Part shown: in pieces, positions 1 through 6,022 of the stretch
How the letters are laid out: the number at the start of each line of letters is the position of its first letter
Numbering within the stretch: position 1 is the first letter of the stretch
Assembly (NCBI GenBank): GCA_944349515.1
Contig: CALVNE010000064.1
Coordinates: 1 to 43,018 of the forward strand
DNA length: 43,018 nt
Source of the DNA: an uncultured Clostridia bacterium
GTDB taxonomy: Bacteria > Bacillota > Clostridia > Christensenellales > UBA1242
Direction of reading: 5' to 3'
Translations under genes and position numbers: made by a program
Notes under the pieces: model-generated
Told to the model about the DNA's origin: nothing
The model's database searches: none
What the model saw: the letters and a program-made list of their open reading frames with translations, nothing else

Positions 1-181
1 TGATTGCAGTCGTCCTGGCGTATTGCTGATGTGGCTGATGCTCTCGCACCGGCAACAGGAACGTGTTTGATGAATGTATATTTACTTTTCAAGGTTCTCA
101 GCGTTTTCTTTGCTGTATCTAAATTGTACTTTTTTCTCAAACAAGTTTTTATTGCCTTGCTGGTAGAATTGCAGGCACAAA
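1..181. other. Left-edge stretch with no supported gene
   Basis: Both strands were read here. The rightward open frame starting at position 4 has no ribosome binding site and no recognisable domain. A leftward open frame ending at 82-84 continues the XRE gene at 182-430 in a shifted frame, but nothing confirms it as coding. No convincing terminator was found either; a weak imperfect stem lies around 150-178. The stretch is left unassigned. Confidence 0.4.
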
Positions 182-430
182 TTATGTGTTCTCATTATTT
201 TCCTGATAAACAGCCGGTCCACGTCCTGCAATTATGTAATCAAGTGTCGAGTTAAAATGGACAGCCAGTTCAAGTGCCAAATCAATCGACACACCCCTTT
301 GTCCAATCTCAATTCTTGAAATGGTGTTCAATGCGACTCCAAGCCGTTCTGCAAGTTCCTCTTGCGTCAGTCCAAATTGCTTTCTCAGTTCTCTAATCCT
401 TTTTCCGCTTTCTACAAGGTCATAATACAT
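182..430 (-). CDS. XRE-family HTH transcriptional regulator, 82 aa
   Basis: Small DNA-binding repressor made almost entirely of one Cro/C1-type helix-turn-helix. The recognition region is visible at about residues 20-45 (LTQEELAERLGVALNTISRI), followed by the usual fourth and fifth helices and a short polar tail. The ATG at 428-430 is preceded by GGAGGA at a good distance, so the start is secure. It is a single-gene leftward unit whose leader contains a perfect 13-bp inverted repeat (445-478), plausibly its own operator. Its target is unknown; small XRE proteins of this kind are common in ICE control regions. The gene reads towards the window edge, so any downstream partner lies outside. Confidence 0.85.
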   Translation of the reverse strand: MYYDLVESGKRIRELRKQFGLTQEELAERLGVALNTISRIEIGQRGVSIDLALELAVHFNSTLDYIIAGRGPAVYQENNENT

Positions 431-444
431 AGTTGTTCCTCCGT

Positions 445-478
445 TTCCTTGAAATTTGAAAATCGAAATTTCAAGGAA
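445..478. promoter_or_regulatory. Perfect inverted repeat in the leader of the XRE gene
   Basis: The 13-bp arms TTCCTTGAAATTT (445-457) and AAATTTCAAGGAA (466-478) are exact reverse complements separated by 8 bases. The repeat sits directly upstream of the ribosome binding site of the XRE gene at 182-430. This is a typical place for an autoregulatory operator. It would also fold as an RNA hairpin in the leader, so an attenuator is an alternative. No consensus -10 or -35 could be placed with confidence. Confidence 0.5.
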
Positions 479-543
479 AAAGGAGAATCACGAATACGAT
501 TTGTAAACCGTCCTTTCATTTGCCCGTCCTCCATGCAGGCATG

Positions 544-573
544 AAAAAAGAGCCAGAGGATTTCTCTGACTCT
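544..573 (-). terminator. Rho-independent terminator, leftward (second of two)
   Basis: On the minus strand a 10-bp stem (arms 573-564 and 558-549, one G-U pair, 5-base loop) is followed by a run of six T. It lies downstream of the 750-1310 gene and behind a second terminator at 603-633. Confidence 0.7.
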
Positions 574-602
574 CATTCATGCCGTTGTCTGGAAGAAGGC
601 AT

Positions 603-633
603 AAAAAAAGCCCCATACCTTTCGGTACGAGGC
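603..633 (-). terminator. Rho-independent terminator, leftward (first of two)
   Basis: The minus strand carries a 10-bp stem (633-624 with 619-610) closed by a GAAA tetraloop and followed by seven T. It is the first stop signal after the 750-1310 gene, so that gene is insulated by tandem terminators from the XRE unit to its left. Confidence 0.8.
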
Positions 634-749
634 AAAATTATTGATTCAATTAGATGCTGCGATCTCCCAGCATACTAATCTTAACACCTGCAAGGTCGGA
701 CTTTCAGTAGGAAAAGTGTCGGTATTTTGTCGGACTTTTATCGGACTTT

Positions 750-1310
750 CTAAATTTCATAACCCATTGTTTCATCTTCTCTCGCAGTTGCCAGAAACTC
801 TTTCAGCATGGGAATTGCATTGCCCCACAGGGACAAACCAAAAAGCATAACAGCTTCTTTTTTGCGGTCGTAATAGGTGCTGCGCTCCATATCCATTATT
901 TCCAACATCTCAGCTTCTTTATACTTAAATCTGCTCAAATAACACTTGGAGAGTATCTCACAATATAAATCTCCCCGACAAGGGTATTCCCGAATTCGTC
1001 CCATAGCATTATCCACCAGTTCAATGATCCATTTTGTTTCAAACAGGCTCCGGATTTTTTCTTCAAAACGTTCTCTTGCTTCATCAGGAGCAAAGGTTTC
1101 CAGATAAATCAGTGCTCCATCCAAACTGGCACCACAGGTACAAATCAAATCATCATAGACTTCTTCTGCTCTTCCCATTGTAGACCAGCAGACATCCCGA
1201 TAAATGGAAAGAATCAGCCTGGAACGGTCATACAAAACTTTTTCATCCACTTGCTGCATCCTGCACATCATACGGATGCTATGTAAAGCCTGCGTGTTAT
1301 TCCTGCTCAT
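750..1310 (-). CDS. ArpU-like HTH protein of the ICE control region, 186 aa
   Basis: Hypothetical protein. Its C-terminal third (about residues 130-170) has the look of a sigma-region-4/ArpU-type helix-turn-helix: a helix rich in charged residues, then MDMERSTYYDRKKEA, then a hydrophobic helix. The N-terminal part is helical with several Cys and has no recognised domain. The ATG at 1308-1310 follows AAAGGAG at a normal distance. It is transcribed away from the repressor gene at 1613 from a near-consensus promoter (1533-1560) that overlaps the shared operator array, and it ends at two tandem terminators. The setting suggests a gene held silent by the repressor and switched on when the element is induced, possibly an activator or accessory factor. 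That role is inference; the ArpU resemblance is by eye only. Confidence 0.6.
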   Translation of the reverse strand: MSRNNTQALHSIRMMCRMQQVDEKVLYDRSRLILSIYRDVCWSTMGRAEEVYDDLICTCGASLDGALIYLETFAPDEARERFEEKIRSLFETKWIIELVDNAMGRIREYPCRGDLYCEILSKCYLSRFKYKEAEMLEIMDMERSTYYDRKKEAVMLFGLSLWGNAIPMLKEFLATAREDETMGYEI

Positions 1311-1470
1311 AAAAAACTCCTTTCGGTTCTATTTCATATACAAATTCCTTTCTAAGTCCACTTTCAGCCAAAGGGAAAGAAAATGCCGAAGCATGGACAG
1401 AATAACCAGTACATATCATGTTCAAACTGTAAGACACAATATAAAAACCAGAAGTTACAGTCGGAACTTA

Positions 1471-1499
1471 TTGACTAATTACAACTTCCGATATATAAT
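1471..1499 (+). promoter_or_regulatory. Sigma-A-type promoter, rightward
   Basis: TTGACT (1471-1476) and TATAAT (1494-1499) are separated by exactly 17 bases. The predicted transcript starts near 1506, inside the operator palindrome, and would carry the repressor, ImmA-like and DUF3791/DUF3990 genes as far as the terminator at 3638-3672. Confidence 0.75.
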
Positions 1500-1532
1500 A
1501 AAAGCGAAGTTAAACTTCTGTTTTCAAGTTCT

Positions 1533-1560
1533 ATTATATCTATTTTCAGAAGTTTGTCAA
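1533..1560 (-). promoter_or_regulatory. Consensus promoter, leftward
   Basis: The minus strand reads TTGACA (1560-1555) and TATAAT (1538-1533) with a 16-base spacer; both hexamers are perfect consensus. It drives the 750-1310 gene. The operator copy AACTTC directly follows the -35 box, so a bound repressor should exclude RNA polymerase. Confidence 0.75.
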
Positions 1561-1612
1561 TGAATAATCGGAAGTTACGAATAAATAATTTCATAGAAAG
1601 GAAGGAAAGGAC

Positions 1613-2062
1613 ATGACATTTGGCGAAAAAGTAAAGGAGGCTCGGTTGGCAATGAATCTTTCTCAGACAGAACTTGCCCAGTTAACCGGAATCTCTGAAC
1701 GCTCTCTCTACACCTATGAGCAGTTGGGAACACTCCCTCGAAAAAGCAATATCAGAAAATTGGCGGAAGCCTTGCATATATCTGTTTCTTATCTTTTGGA
1801 CGATGAGGAAACCGACAAACAAAGCCGTATAGATGAAGATATGTTCCTCGCTGAAGCACGAAAGCAGTTTGGTGCCAAAGGTGCAAAGGAAGCTCAGGAA
1901 GTATTGGGACGAGTAAGTTCTTTATTTGCCGGTGGAGATCTGGATGAAGATGCCAAAGATGTGTTTTTCCAGGCGTTGATGTCGGTCTATATGGACTCCA
2001 AAAAGAATGCAAGGGAAAAATTCACTCCTAAAAAATACAGAAAACACAAGCAAACGGAATAG
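1613..2062 (+). CDS. XRE/ImmR-like repressor, 149 aa
   Basis: The N-terminal Cro/C1 helix-turn-helix is clear at about residues 1-60 (MNLSQTELAQLTGISERSLY, then a helix ending in VSYLLDDEE). A C-terminal helical part of about 85 residues with a basic tail follows. The start is an ATG preceded by an AGGAAAGG purine run. The gene directly precedes an ImmA-type metallopeptidase. In ICEBs1 the ImmR repressor is inactivated by ImmA when the element is induced, so the same pairing is likely here. The six-copy operator array upstream is its probable binding site, giving both autoregulation and repression of the divergent gene. The HTH assignment is seen in the sequence; the ImmR role is inferred from context. 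Confidence 0.8.
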   Translation: MTFGEKVKEARLAMNLSQTELAQLTGISERSLYTYEQLGTLPRKSNIRKLAEALHISVSYLLDDEETDKQSRIDEDMFLAEARKQFGAKGAKEAQEVLGRVSSLFAGGDLDEDAKDVFFQALMSVYMDSKKNAREKFTPKKYRKHKQTE

Positions 2063-2127
2063 CAGCCATTAAGTCAGACCTCACTCGCAGATAACTGTTT
2101 TCTGTGTCCGATTAGGAGGTGAAGCAA

Positions 2128-2682
2128 GTGAGAACGGCAGCACGCATTATTGAAACAGTTGAAAAACTGATAAAAAAATATGACACCAGAGATCCTTATG
2201 AGCTTTGCAAATGTCTGGGAATCAAAATTCATTTTTATGATATGGAGAAAAAATTAAAAGGATTTTTCTTCTACCAGTCGAGACAAAAGAATATTGTCAT
2301 TGACAGTAATGTGAATGATATATTGGAACGTATCTTAGTTGCTCACGAATTAGGACACGCTGTGCTTCATGCTCAGATTGCCATGATGAAAGGATTTCAG
2401 GAAATGGAAGTGTTGGACGGCAGCTCGTTGGAAGAAGATGAAGCAAATTTCTTTGCAGCAGAGTTACTCTTAGAAGATAGCGAAGTATTAGAGCTTTTGT
2501 CCGAATACTCTTTCTTTGAAACCGCAAAACAGCTTTACGTTCCCGCAGCACTGCTGGACTATAAATTCAGCCTTCTGCACGAAAAAGGTGAGCTGCTAAA
2601 TCCCATGTACATCCGGAAGTCAGATTTCCTGAAAGACGATCTTGGAGATTACGACGATACAAACCATTTTGATTACGAATAA
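2128..2682 (+). CDS. ImmA/IrrE-family metallopeptidase, 184 aa
   Basis: Zinc-dependent protease of the ImmA/IrrE family. The metal-binding HExxH motif is visible as HELGHAVLH at residues 73-81, and a downstream EDEANFFAAELL segment supplies the third ligand region typical of the family. I place the start at the GTG at 2128: the ribosome binding site AGGAGG (2114-2119) is 8 bases upstream of it and would overlap an alternative GTG at 2119. The gene follows the repressor gene by 65 bases on the same predicted transcript. Expected role: cleave or inactivate the neighbouring repressor after a DNA-damage or mating signal, derepressing ICE genes. The last 50 residues are acidic and have no recognised domain. 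Confidence 0.85.
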   Translation: MRTAARIIETVEKLIKKYDTRDPYELCKCLGIKIHFYDMEKKLKGFFFYQSRQKNIVIDSNVNDILERILVAHELGHAVLHAQIAMMKGFQEMEVLDGSSLEEDEANFFAAELLLEDSEVLELLSEYSFFETAKQLYVPAALLDYKFSLLHEKGELLNPMYIRKSDFLKDDLGDYDDTNHFDYE

Positions 2683-2700
2683 CAGGGGGGTGCTTCAACC

Positions 2701-2940
2701 ATGTTAGATAACTCTAAAATAACAAATACAGATGAGCTGGAATTTGCTGTATTCTGTATCGAAAATATTGCCATCAAGCTGGGAAAAAATGCCGAAGAAG
2801 TTTATCAGGCGTTGACTGAAAAAAGCGATATTTTGAGTAGCTATATCGTACCGGAGTATGAGATGCTTCATACCCAAAGCAAGGACTATATCGTAGATGA
2901 TATTATCAGCTTAATGGAAGAAAGGGGTATCCAATTATGA
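2701..2940 (+). CDS. DUF3791 family protein, candidate antitoxin, 79 aa
   Basis: Small acidic protein matching my recollection of the DUF3791 pattern: FAVFCIENIA near the start, a middle segment ending in YIVPEYEMLHTQSKDYIVDD, and a short helical end. The gene overlaps the next one by 4 bases (ATGA-type overlap at 2937-2940), so the two are translationally coupled. DUF3791 genes commonly stand next to DUF3990 genes, and the small-acidic-then-larger arrangement fits an antitoxin followed by its toxin. A direct antitoxin function is inferred, not demonstrated. The family call is by memory of the pattern. Confidence 0.65.
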   Translation: MLDNSKITNTDELEFAVFCIENIAIKLGKNAEEVYQALTEKSDILSSYIVPEYEMLHTQSKDYIVDDIISLMEERGIQL

Positions 2941-3410
2941 TTTTATATCATGGCTCCTATCTGGAAATTCAAACTCCAGATTTATTACATTCCAGAGAAA
3001 ATGTCGATTTTGGACGTGGCTTTTACACAACACCTCTTTACGATCAAGCAGTAAAGTGGTGTGAAAAATTCAAGCGTCGTGGCAAAAATGGCATTGTTTC
3101 TCGTTACATTTTTGATGAAAAGGCTTATCAGGAACTTAAGATTTTGAGATTTGAAAGCTATTCTGAAGAATGGCTCGACTTTATTCTGAAATGCAGAACT
3201 GGAAATGATACAACAGATTATGATATAGTGATTGGCGGTGTCGCCAACGATAAGGTATTTAATACCGTTGAGCTTTACTTTGATAATCTGATTGACAAAG
3301 GAGAAGCGATTCGCCGCCTGCGCTATGAAAAGCCCAACTTACAAATATGTTTCCGAACGCAGAACGCTCTTGATGAGTATCTGCACTATGAAGGGAGTGA
3401 ACAGATTTGA
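2937..3410 (+). CDS. DUF3990 family protein, predicted ADP-ribosyltransferase-fold toxin, 157 aa
   Basis: The N-terminus MILYHGS and the block DFGRGFYTT at about residues 23-31 are the hallmark of DUF3990. They resemble the first two conserved strands of ADP-ribosyltransferase-like folds (a His-Gly pair, then a Tyr/Ser-Thr motif). A Glu that could complete an H-Y-E triad lies in the VELYFDNL segment at about residues 107-114. The protein has no signal peptide or membrane segment, so it should act in the cytoplasm. It is sandwiched between two DUF3791-like genes with 4-base overlaps on both sides, consistent with a toxin-antitoxin or abortive-infection cassette. Whether it modifies a protein or a nucleic acid cannot be read from the sequence. 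Confidence 0.7.
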   Translation: MILYHGSYLEIQTPDLLHSRENVDFGRGFYTTPLYDQAVKWCEKFKRRGKNGIVSRYIFDEKAYQELKILRFESYSEEWLDFILKCRTGNDTTDYDIVIGGVANDKVFNTVELYFDNLIDKGEAIRRLRYEKPNLQICFRTQNALDEYLHYEGSEQI

Positions 3411-3619
3411 CCGCCAATCCTATTTTATTGCAAAAAAAATATGCCCGAATTATCGAGCAATTTTCGGAAAAAGAAAACCTGTCCTTGGATGATGCCTTAA
3501 GCTTCTTCTATCGTTCAACCATTTATCGTCTAATAAGTGAAGGAGTATCTGATCTGCACTGTATGAGCGATGAGTATTTGACAGAGGAACTGATTTCCGA
3601 GTATAAAGAGAAAAATTAA
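3407..3619 (+). CDS. DUF3791-like small protein, second candidate antitoxin, 70 aa
   Basis: Starts with TTG at 3407-3409, overlapping the stop of the DUF3990 gene by 4 bases, with a purine-rich GAAGGGAG site upstream. The sequence has a basic N-terminus, a helix around DDALSFFYRSTIYRL and the block HCMSDEYLTEEL near the end. I associate this pattern with proteins also annotated as DUF3791, although it differs clearly from the first copy. It is the last gene before a strong terminator. It may neutralise the DUF3990 protein or be a second specificity partner; this is inference. Confidence 0.6.
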   Translation: MTANPILLQKKYARIIEQFSEKENLSLDDALSFFYRSTIYRLISEGVSDLHCMSDEYLTEELISEYKEKN

Positions 3620-3637
3620 GATGGTTCCAAATTCATA

Positions 3638-3672
3638 AAGCAGACCTGTGCCGAGTTTACAGGTCTGCTTTT
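3638..3672 (+). terminator. Rho-independent terminator between converging operons
   Basis: A perfect 12-bp stem (3638-3649 with 3659-3670), a 9-base loop and a short T run on the plus strand end the rightward operon. The same stem read leftward lies just past the end of the BREX operon and may act in both directions, although its T run there is weaker. Confidence 0.75.
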
Positions 3673-3710
3673 GCATTTAAGGAGTCAAGCCATCAAAAGA
3701 ATTGAAAAGC

Positions 3711-4061
3711 TCACTTTTGAGTCAGTTTATAACTCATATCCAGAAGATCTTTTATTTCATCCTCTTGAACACTGCCATCCAAGGCAATGCTCAACCATTT
3801 TTCTTTATTCATGTGGTATGCGGGAAAATATCCTGATTTGCTGAGCAGTGAACCGATCAAAAGAGGATCACATTTAACATTTAAGATGTCTATAATACGG
3901 TTTTCATCCAATCCGAGCTTTTGAGCAGGCACTTCCATAATCAGAGCATACCATTTTTTGTTTTCTGCATGGCGAAGGACGGCATTCCAATCATTCCAAG
4001 GATAGTCTGGCTCTGTACCGTACATTCCTTTTACCCATTCAAACAGTTTAATTCGTTCCAT
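3711..4061 (-). CDS. MmcQ/YjbR family protein, 116 aa
   Basis: Single-domain protein of the MmcQ/YjbR family (CyaY-like fold). The family landmarks are clear: an N-terminal GTEPDYPW, then WYALIMEVP at about residue 37, the block ILNVKCDPLLIGSLL at about 59-73, and AYHMNKEKWLSIALDG before a helical end. The length is normal. Members are often annotated as DNA-binding, but the biochemistry is poorly defined. It is the last gene of the BREX transcript and overlaps the AAA+ ATPase gene by 14 bases, which suggests coupled translation and a shared function. Like the two genes before it, it is AT-rich compared with the BREX core. Confidence 0.8.
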   Translation of the reverse strand: MERIKLFEWVKGMYGTEPDYPWNDWNAVLRHAENKKWYALIMEVPAQKLGLDENRIIDILNVKCDPLLIGSLLSKSGYFPAYHMNKEKWLSIALDGSVQEDEIKDLLDMSYKLTQK

Positions 4062-5187
4062 TTTCCAGTTTCAATCCATTACAAATTTTCTTTATTTCGT
4101 GCAGTGAAATAGTATCTTTGACCAATCGCTGAATTTCTCTAGCGTTACTTAATTCCATAGATGCAGAAACCACTCTTTCTCTGATTTCATTCGGTAACAC
4201 ATCACCATTATCAGTATTTTTCAACGCCAATTCCGCAATTTTCGTCTTTGCATAATTAGAAAGTGGGTTAAACTTAATAATCGCATCAAAACGATTATAT
4301 ATTGGCAATCCTAGCTTTTCTTTGATTTCATCTTCTGTCTGATAGTTTGATGTACAAAAAATCACTGCATGACGAACATCCACTTTGTAATTTTGATCCT
4401 CAAAAATTCCCTCATCAAACAATTGATAAAATGCGCTATGGAAAACGGGATTCGCTTTATCAAACTCATCAAGCAAAATGACATTAGAGTCTCTGGCTAG
4501 TAAGTCTTTAGCAAAGCTCTTCTGATTATGCTTTCCTCCAAAAAGATAATTTGAGAACTCATTATTCTGGTACATAGAAAACTGTTTTCTAAGCAGCACA
4601 CCGCCAAGTAACTCTGTAAGGTACTGTACTGTTTCTGTTTTTCCAAGTCCAGAATCCCCGTAGAATAATATTACAACGGGTTTGTTCTGCCTATTATCCA
4701 TAAGGGGGTAAAGAGCTTTCAGCAGTTTCATTTTTACAGATTCCTGACCAATAATTCTGTCATCGAATCCAGCATATATACGTTTGATAATATCCTCGCT
4801 TATAGCTTTGTACTTTTGATGCTTAGGTTTAATCTCACAACTATCACCATATACTCTTTCAACTTGATCGAGTAACAGCGCTGGTGGATTTTGAATATAC
4901 ATATTGGTTACATTGATTTGGGCTATGAAATCAATGAAGTTTGTAATAACGTGTTCATTGACACTATTGTATTCATTTGCGTATATTACCAGATTAGCAA
5001 CACGTGGCTTTTTCTTTTTGGGCTTTTCCGGCTCTGATTCTTGCTGTGGAAATCCTTTAACTTCCATTACAATTTTCTTGCTCTCGTCATCCATTTGCAT
5101 GGCAATACTCAGCAGATTTCTATGACCCTTGGGTATAATTTCTGCAAAAGCTCTATCAGAGCCATAAAATAAAACAATTTTTTTCAT
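4048..5187 (-). CDS. AAA+ ATPase (ClpA/B-type core), 379 aa
   Basis: ATPase with one AAA+ module in its C-terminal two thirds. Walker A is GDSGLGKT with the key Lys at residue 183. Walker B is VILLDEFDKA at about residues 235-245, a sensor-1 Asn follows in FCTSN, and the RFD of YNRFDAIIKF is in the arginine-finger region. These features resemble the second AAA+ ring of Clp/Hsp100 unfoldases. The first 140 residues are not recognised and include a Lys-rich PKKKKPR stretch. The gene overlaps the preceding DUF6414-type gene by 4 bases and the following MmcQ/YjbR gene by 14. There is no protease partner in the trio. A substrate-remodelling role in defence is plausible but unproven. Confidence 0.75.
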   Translation of the reverse strand: MKKIVLFYGSDRAFAEIIPKGHRNLLSIAMQMDDESKKIVMEVKGFPQQESEPEKPKKKKPRVANLVIYANEYNSVNEHVITNFIDFIAQINVTNMYIQNPPALLLDQVERVYGDSCEIKPKHQKYKAISEDIIKRIYAGFDDRIIGQESVKMKLLKALYPLMDNRQNKPVVILFYGDSGLGKTETVQYLTELLGGVLLRKQFSMYQNNEFSNYLFGGKHNQKSFAKDLLARDSNVILLDEFDKANPVFHSAFYQLFDEGIFEDQNYKVDVRHAVIFCTSNYQTEDEIKEKLGLPIYNRFDAIIKFNPLSNYAKTKIAELALKNTDNGDVLPNEIRERVVSASMELSNAREIQRLVKDTISLHEIKKICNGLKLENGTN

Positions 5188-5948
5188 GCTTTTACTCCCG
5201 CTAGTACAATATCATATACTGCAAGGTCGTTTTCCTGGTTTGGTGCATCTTCGTTCATCCCTAATACACTTTCGGCGGTTACCTTCGGTGACTTCCCTTG
5301 AAAGTCAAATTCTTGATCTATACCCAATTCCGTCTGTTTACAAGTTCCAACTTCAACCCCATAATATGTAAGATTCATTTTGCTCAAATCAGCGAGACTA
5401 TAGTTATTTTTGAATGCATTGATGTTAAATCTCAGAACAGATGAAGGCACACTTTCTGTTTTCAGCAACATAGCATAATAACCTCGTTCACCTAGTACAG
5501 CTTCATTTAATTTCTCTACATCAAAGTCAAACGGTAATTGCTCTTTTGGAACAATTGACAGATATGAGCTATACATTTTATACAGAGTCACTGAGTTTTT
5601 AGGAGCGTAAACCCCAGAGTCCCCGAATTTTTTGATTTTTTCGTCTGTATGCGCCTTTGCTATATAGTCTGTCAGCAGGGTATTCTTTATTGTCGTGTCT
5701 AATAATTTAGATACTTCACCACTGGTCTTAGCATCAATATTTCCAGATATACTTCCTTTTAAGAAGCTAATTATATTAAAACCACCCTTTGCTTGTGCCT
5801 CAATTTCCGCAAGTATTTGAGCAGCACGCTTTCTGTTTTCTTCTTTGCTCCAATCAAGTCTGCCTCCATTTGTAATGTCCAAATAATCCTGTGCCGCAGC
5901 TTCATCAAAATATACAATCTTCAGAAAACTTGGACTTTTTTCCTTCAT
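5184..5948 (-). CDS. DUF6414-like protein, 254 aa
   Basis: No enzymatic motif is visible. The N-terminus (FLKIVYFDEAAAQDYLDI) and the C-terminal segment YDIVLAGVKA are what I associate with DUF6414, a family of unknown function; the call is from memory and moderate. A small-residue-rich stretch (about 55-75, GGFNIISFLKGSISGNIDAK) could be a short amphipathic or membrane-interacting segment. The ATG at 5946-5948 has GGGAGG upstream. The gene begins 74 bases after brxL ends, and no promoter is visible in that gap, so it is probably read from the BREX transcript. It is coupled to the AAA+ gene and likely forms a complex or substrate pair with it. Confidence 0.55.
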   Translation of the reverse strand: MKEKSPSFLKIVYFDEAAAQDYLDITNGGRLDWSKEENRKRAAQILAEIEAQAKGGFNIISFLKGSISGNIDAKTSGEVSKLLDTTIKNTLLTDYIAKAHTDEKIKKFGDSGVYAPKNSVTLYKMYSSYLSIVPKEQLPFDFDVEKLNEAVLGERGYYAMLLKTESVPSSVLRFNINAFKNNYSLADLSKMNLTYYGVEVGTCKQTELGIDQEFDFQGKSPKVTAESVLGMNEDAPNQENDLAVYDIVLAGVKA

Positions 5949-6022
5949 GCTATCAACCTCCCTTAGTTGCTACTGTGTAATCGTTTTTTCTATGTGTTAA
6001 GAGAATAGGCAGGTTTTACTGA

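Larger units (their letters stand above)
1449..1577. promoter_or_regulatory. Six-copy GAAGTT operator array between divergent promoters
   Basis: The motif C(A/G)GAAGTT(A/T) or a one-base variant occurs at 1449-1457(+), 1482-1490(-), 1504-1512(+), 1512-1520(-), 1547-1555(+) and 1569-1577(+). The two middle copies form the odd-length palindrome GAAGTTAAACTTC at 1506-1518. One copy falls inside the -35/-10 spacer of the rightward promoter and one inside that of the leftward promoter. This is the layout expected for repressor control of both promoters, most simply by the HTH protein encoded at 1613-2062. The rest of the 302-base gap between 1310 and 1613 has no further gene. Confidence 0.65.

Noticed and set aside
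82..200. Open leftward frame continuing the XRE gene after a one-base shift
   Set aside because: The XRE protein has a normal length and a natural stop; the extension has no known domain, so a frameshift is not needed.
4..255. Rightward open frame of 83 codons at the left edge
   Set aside because: No ribosome site, no recognisable domain, and it overlaps the well-supported leftward XRE gene.
2119..2127. GTG at 2119 as start of the ImmA-like gene
   Set aside because: It overlaps the AGGAGG ribosome site; the GTG at 2128 is properly spaced.
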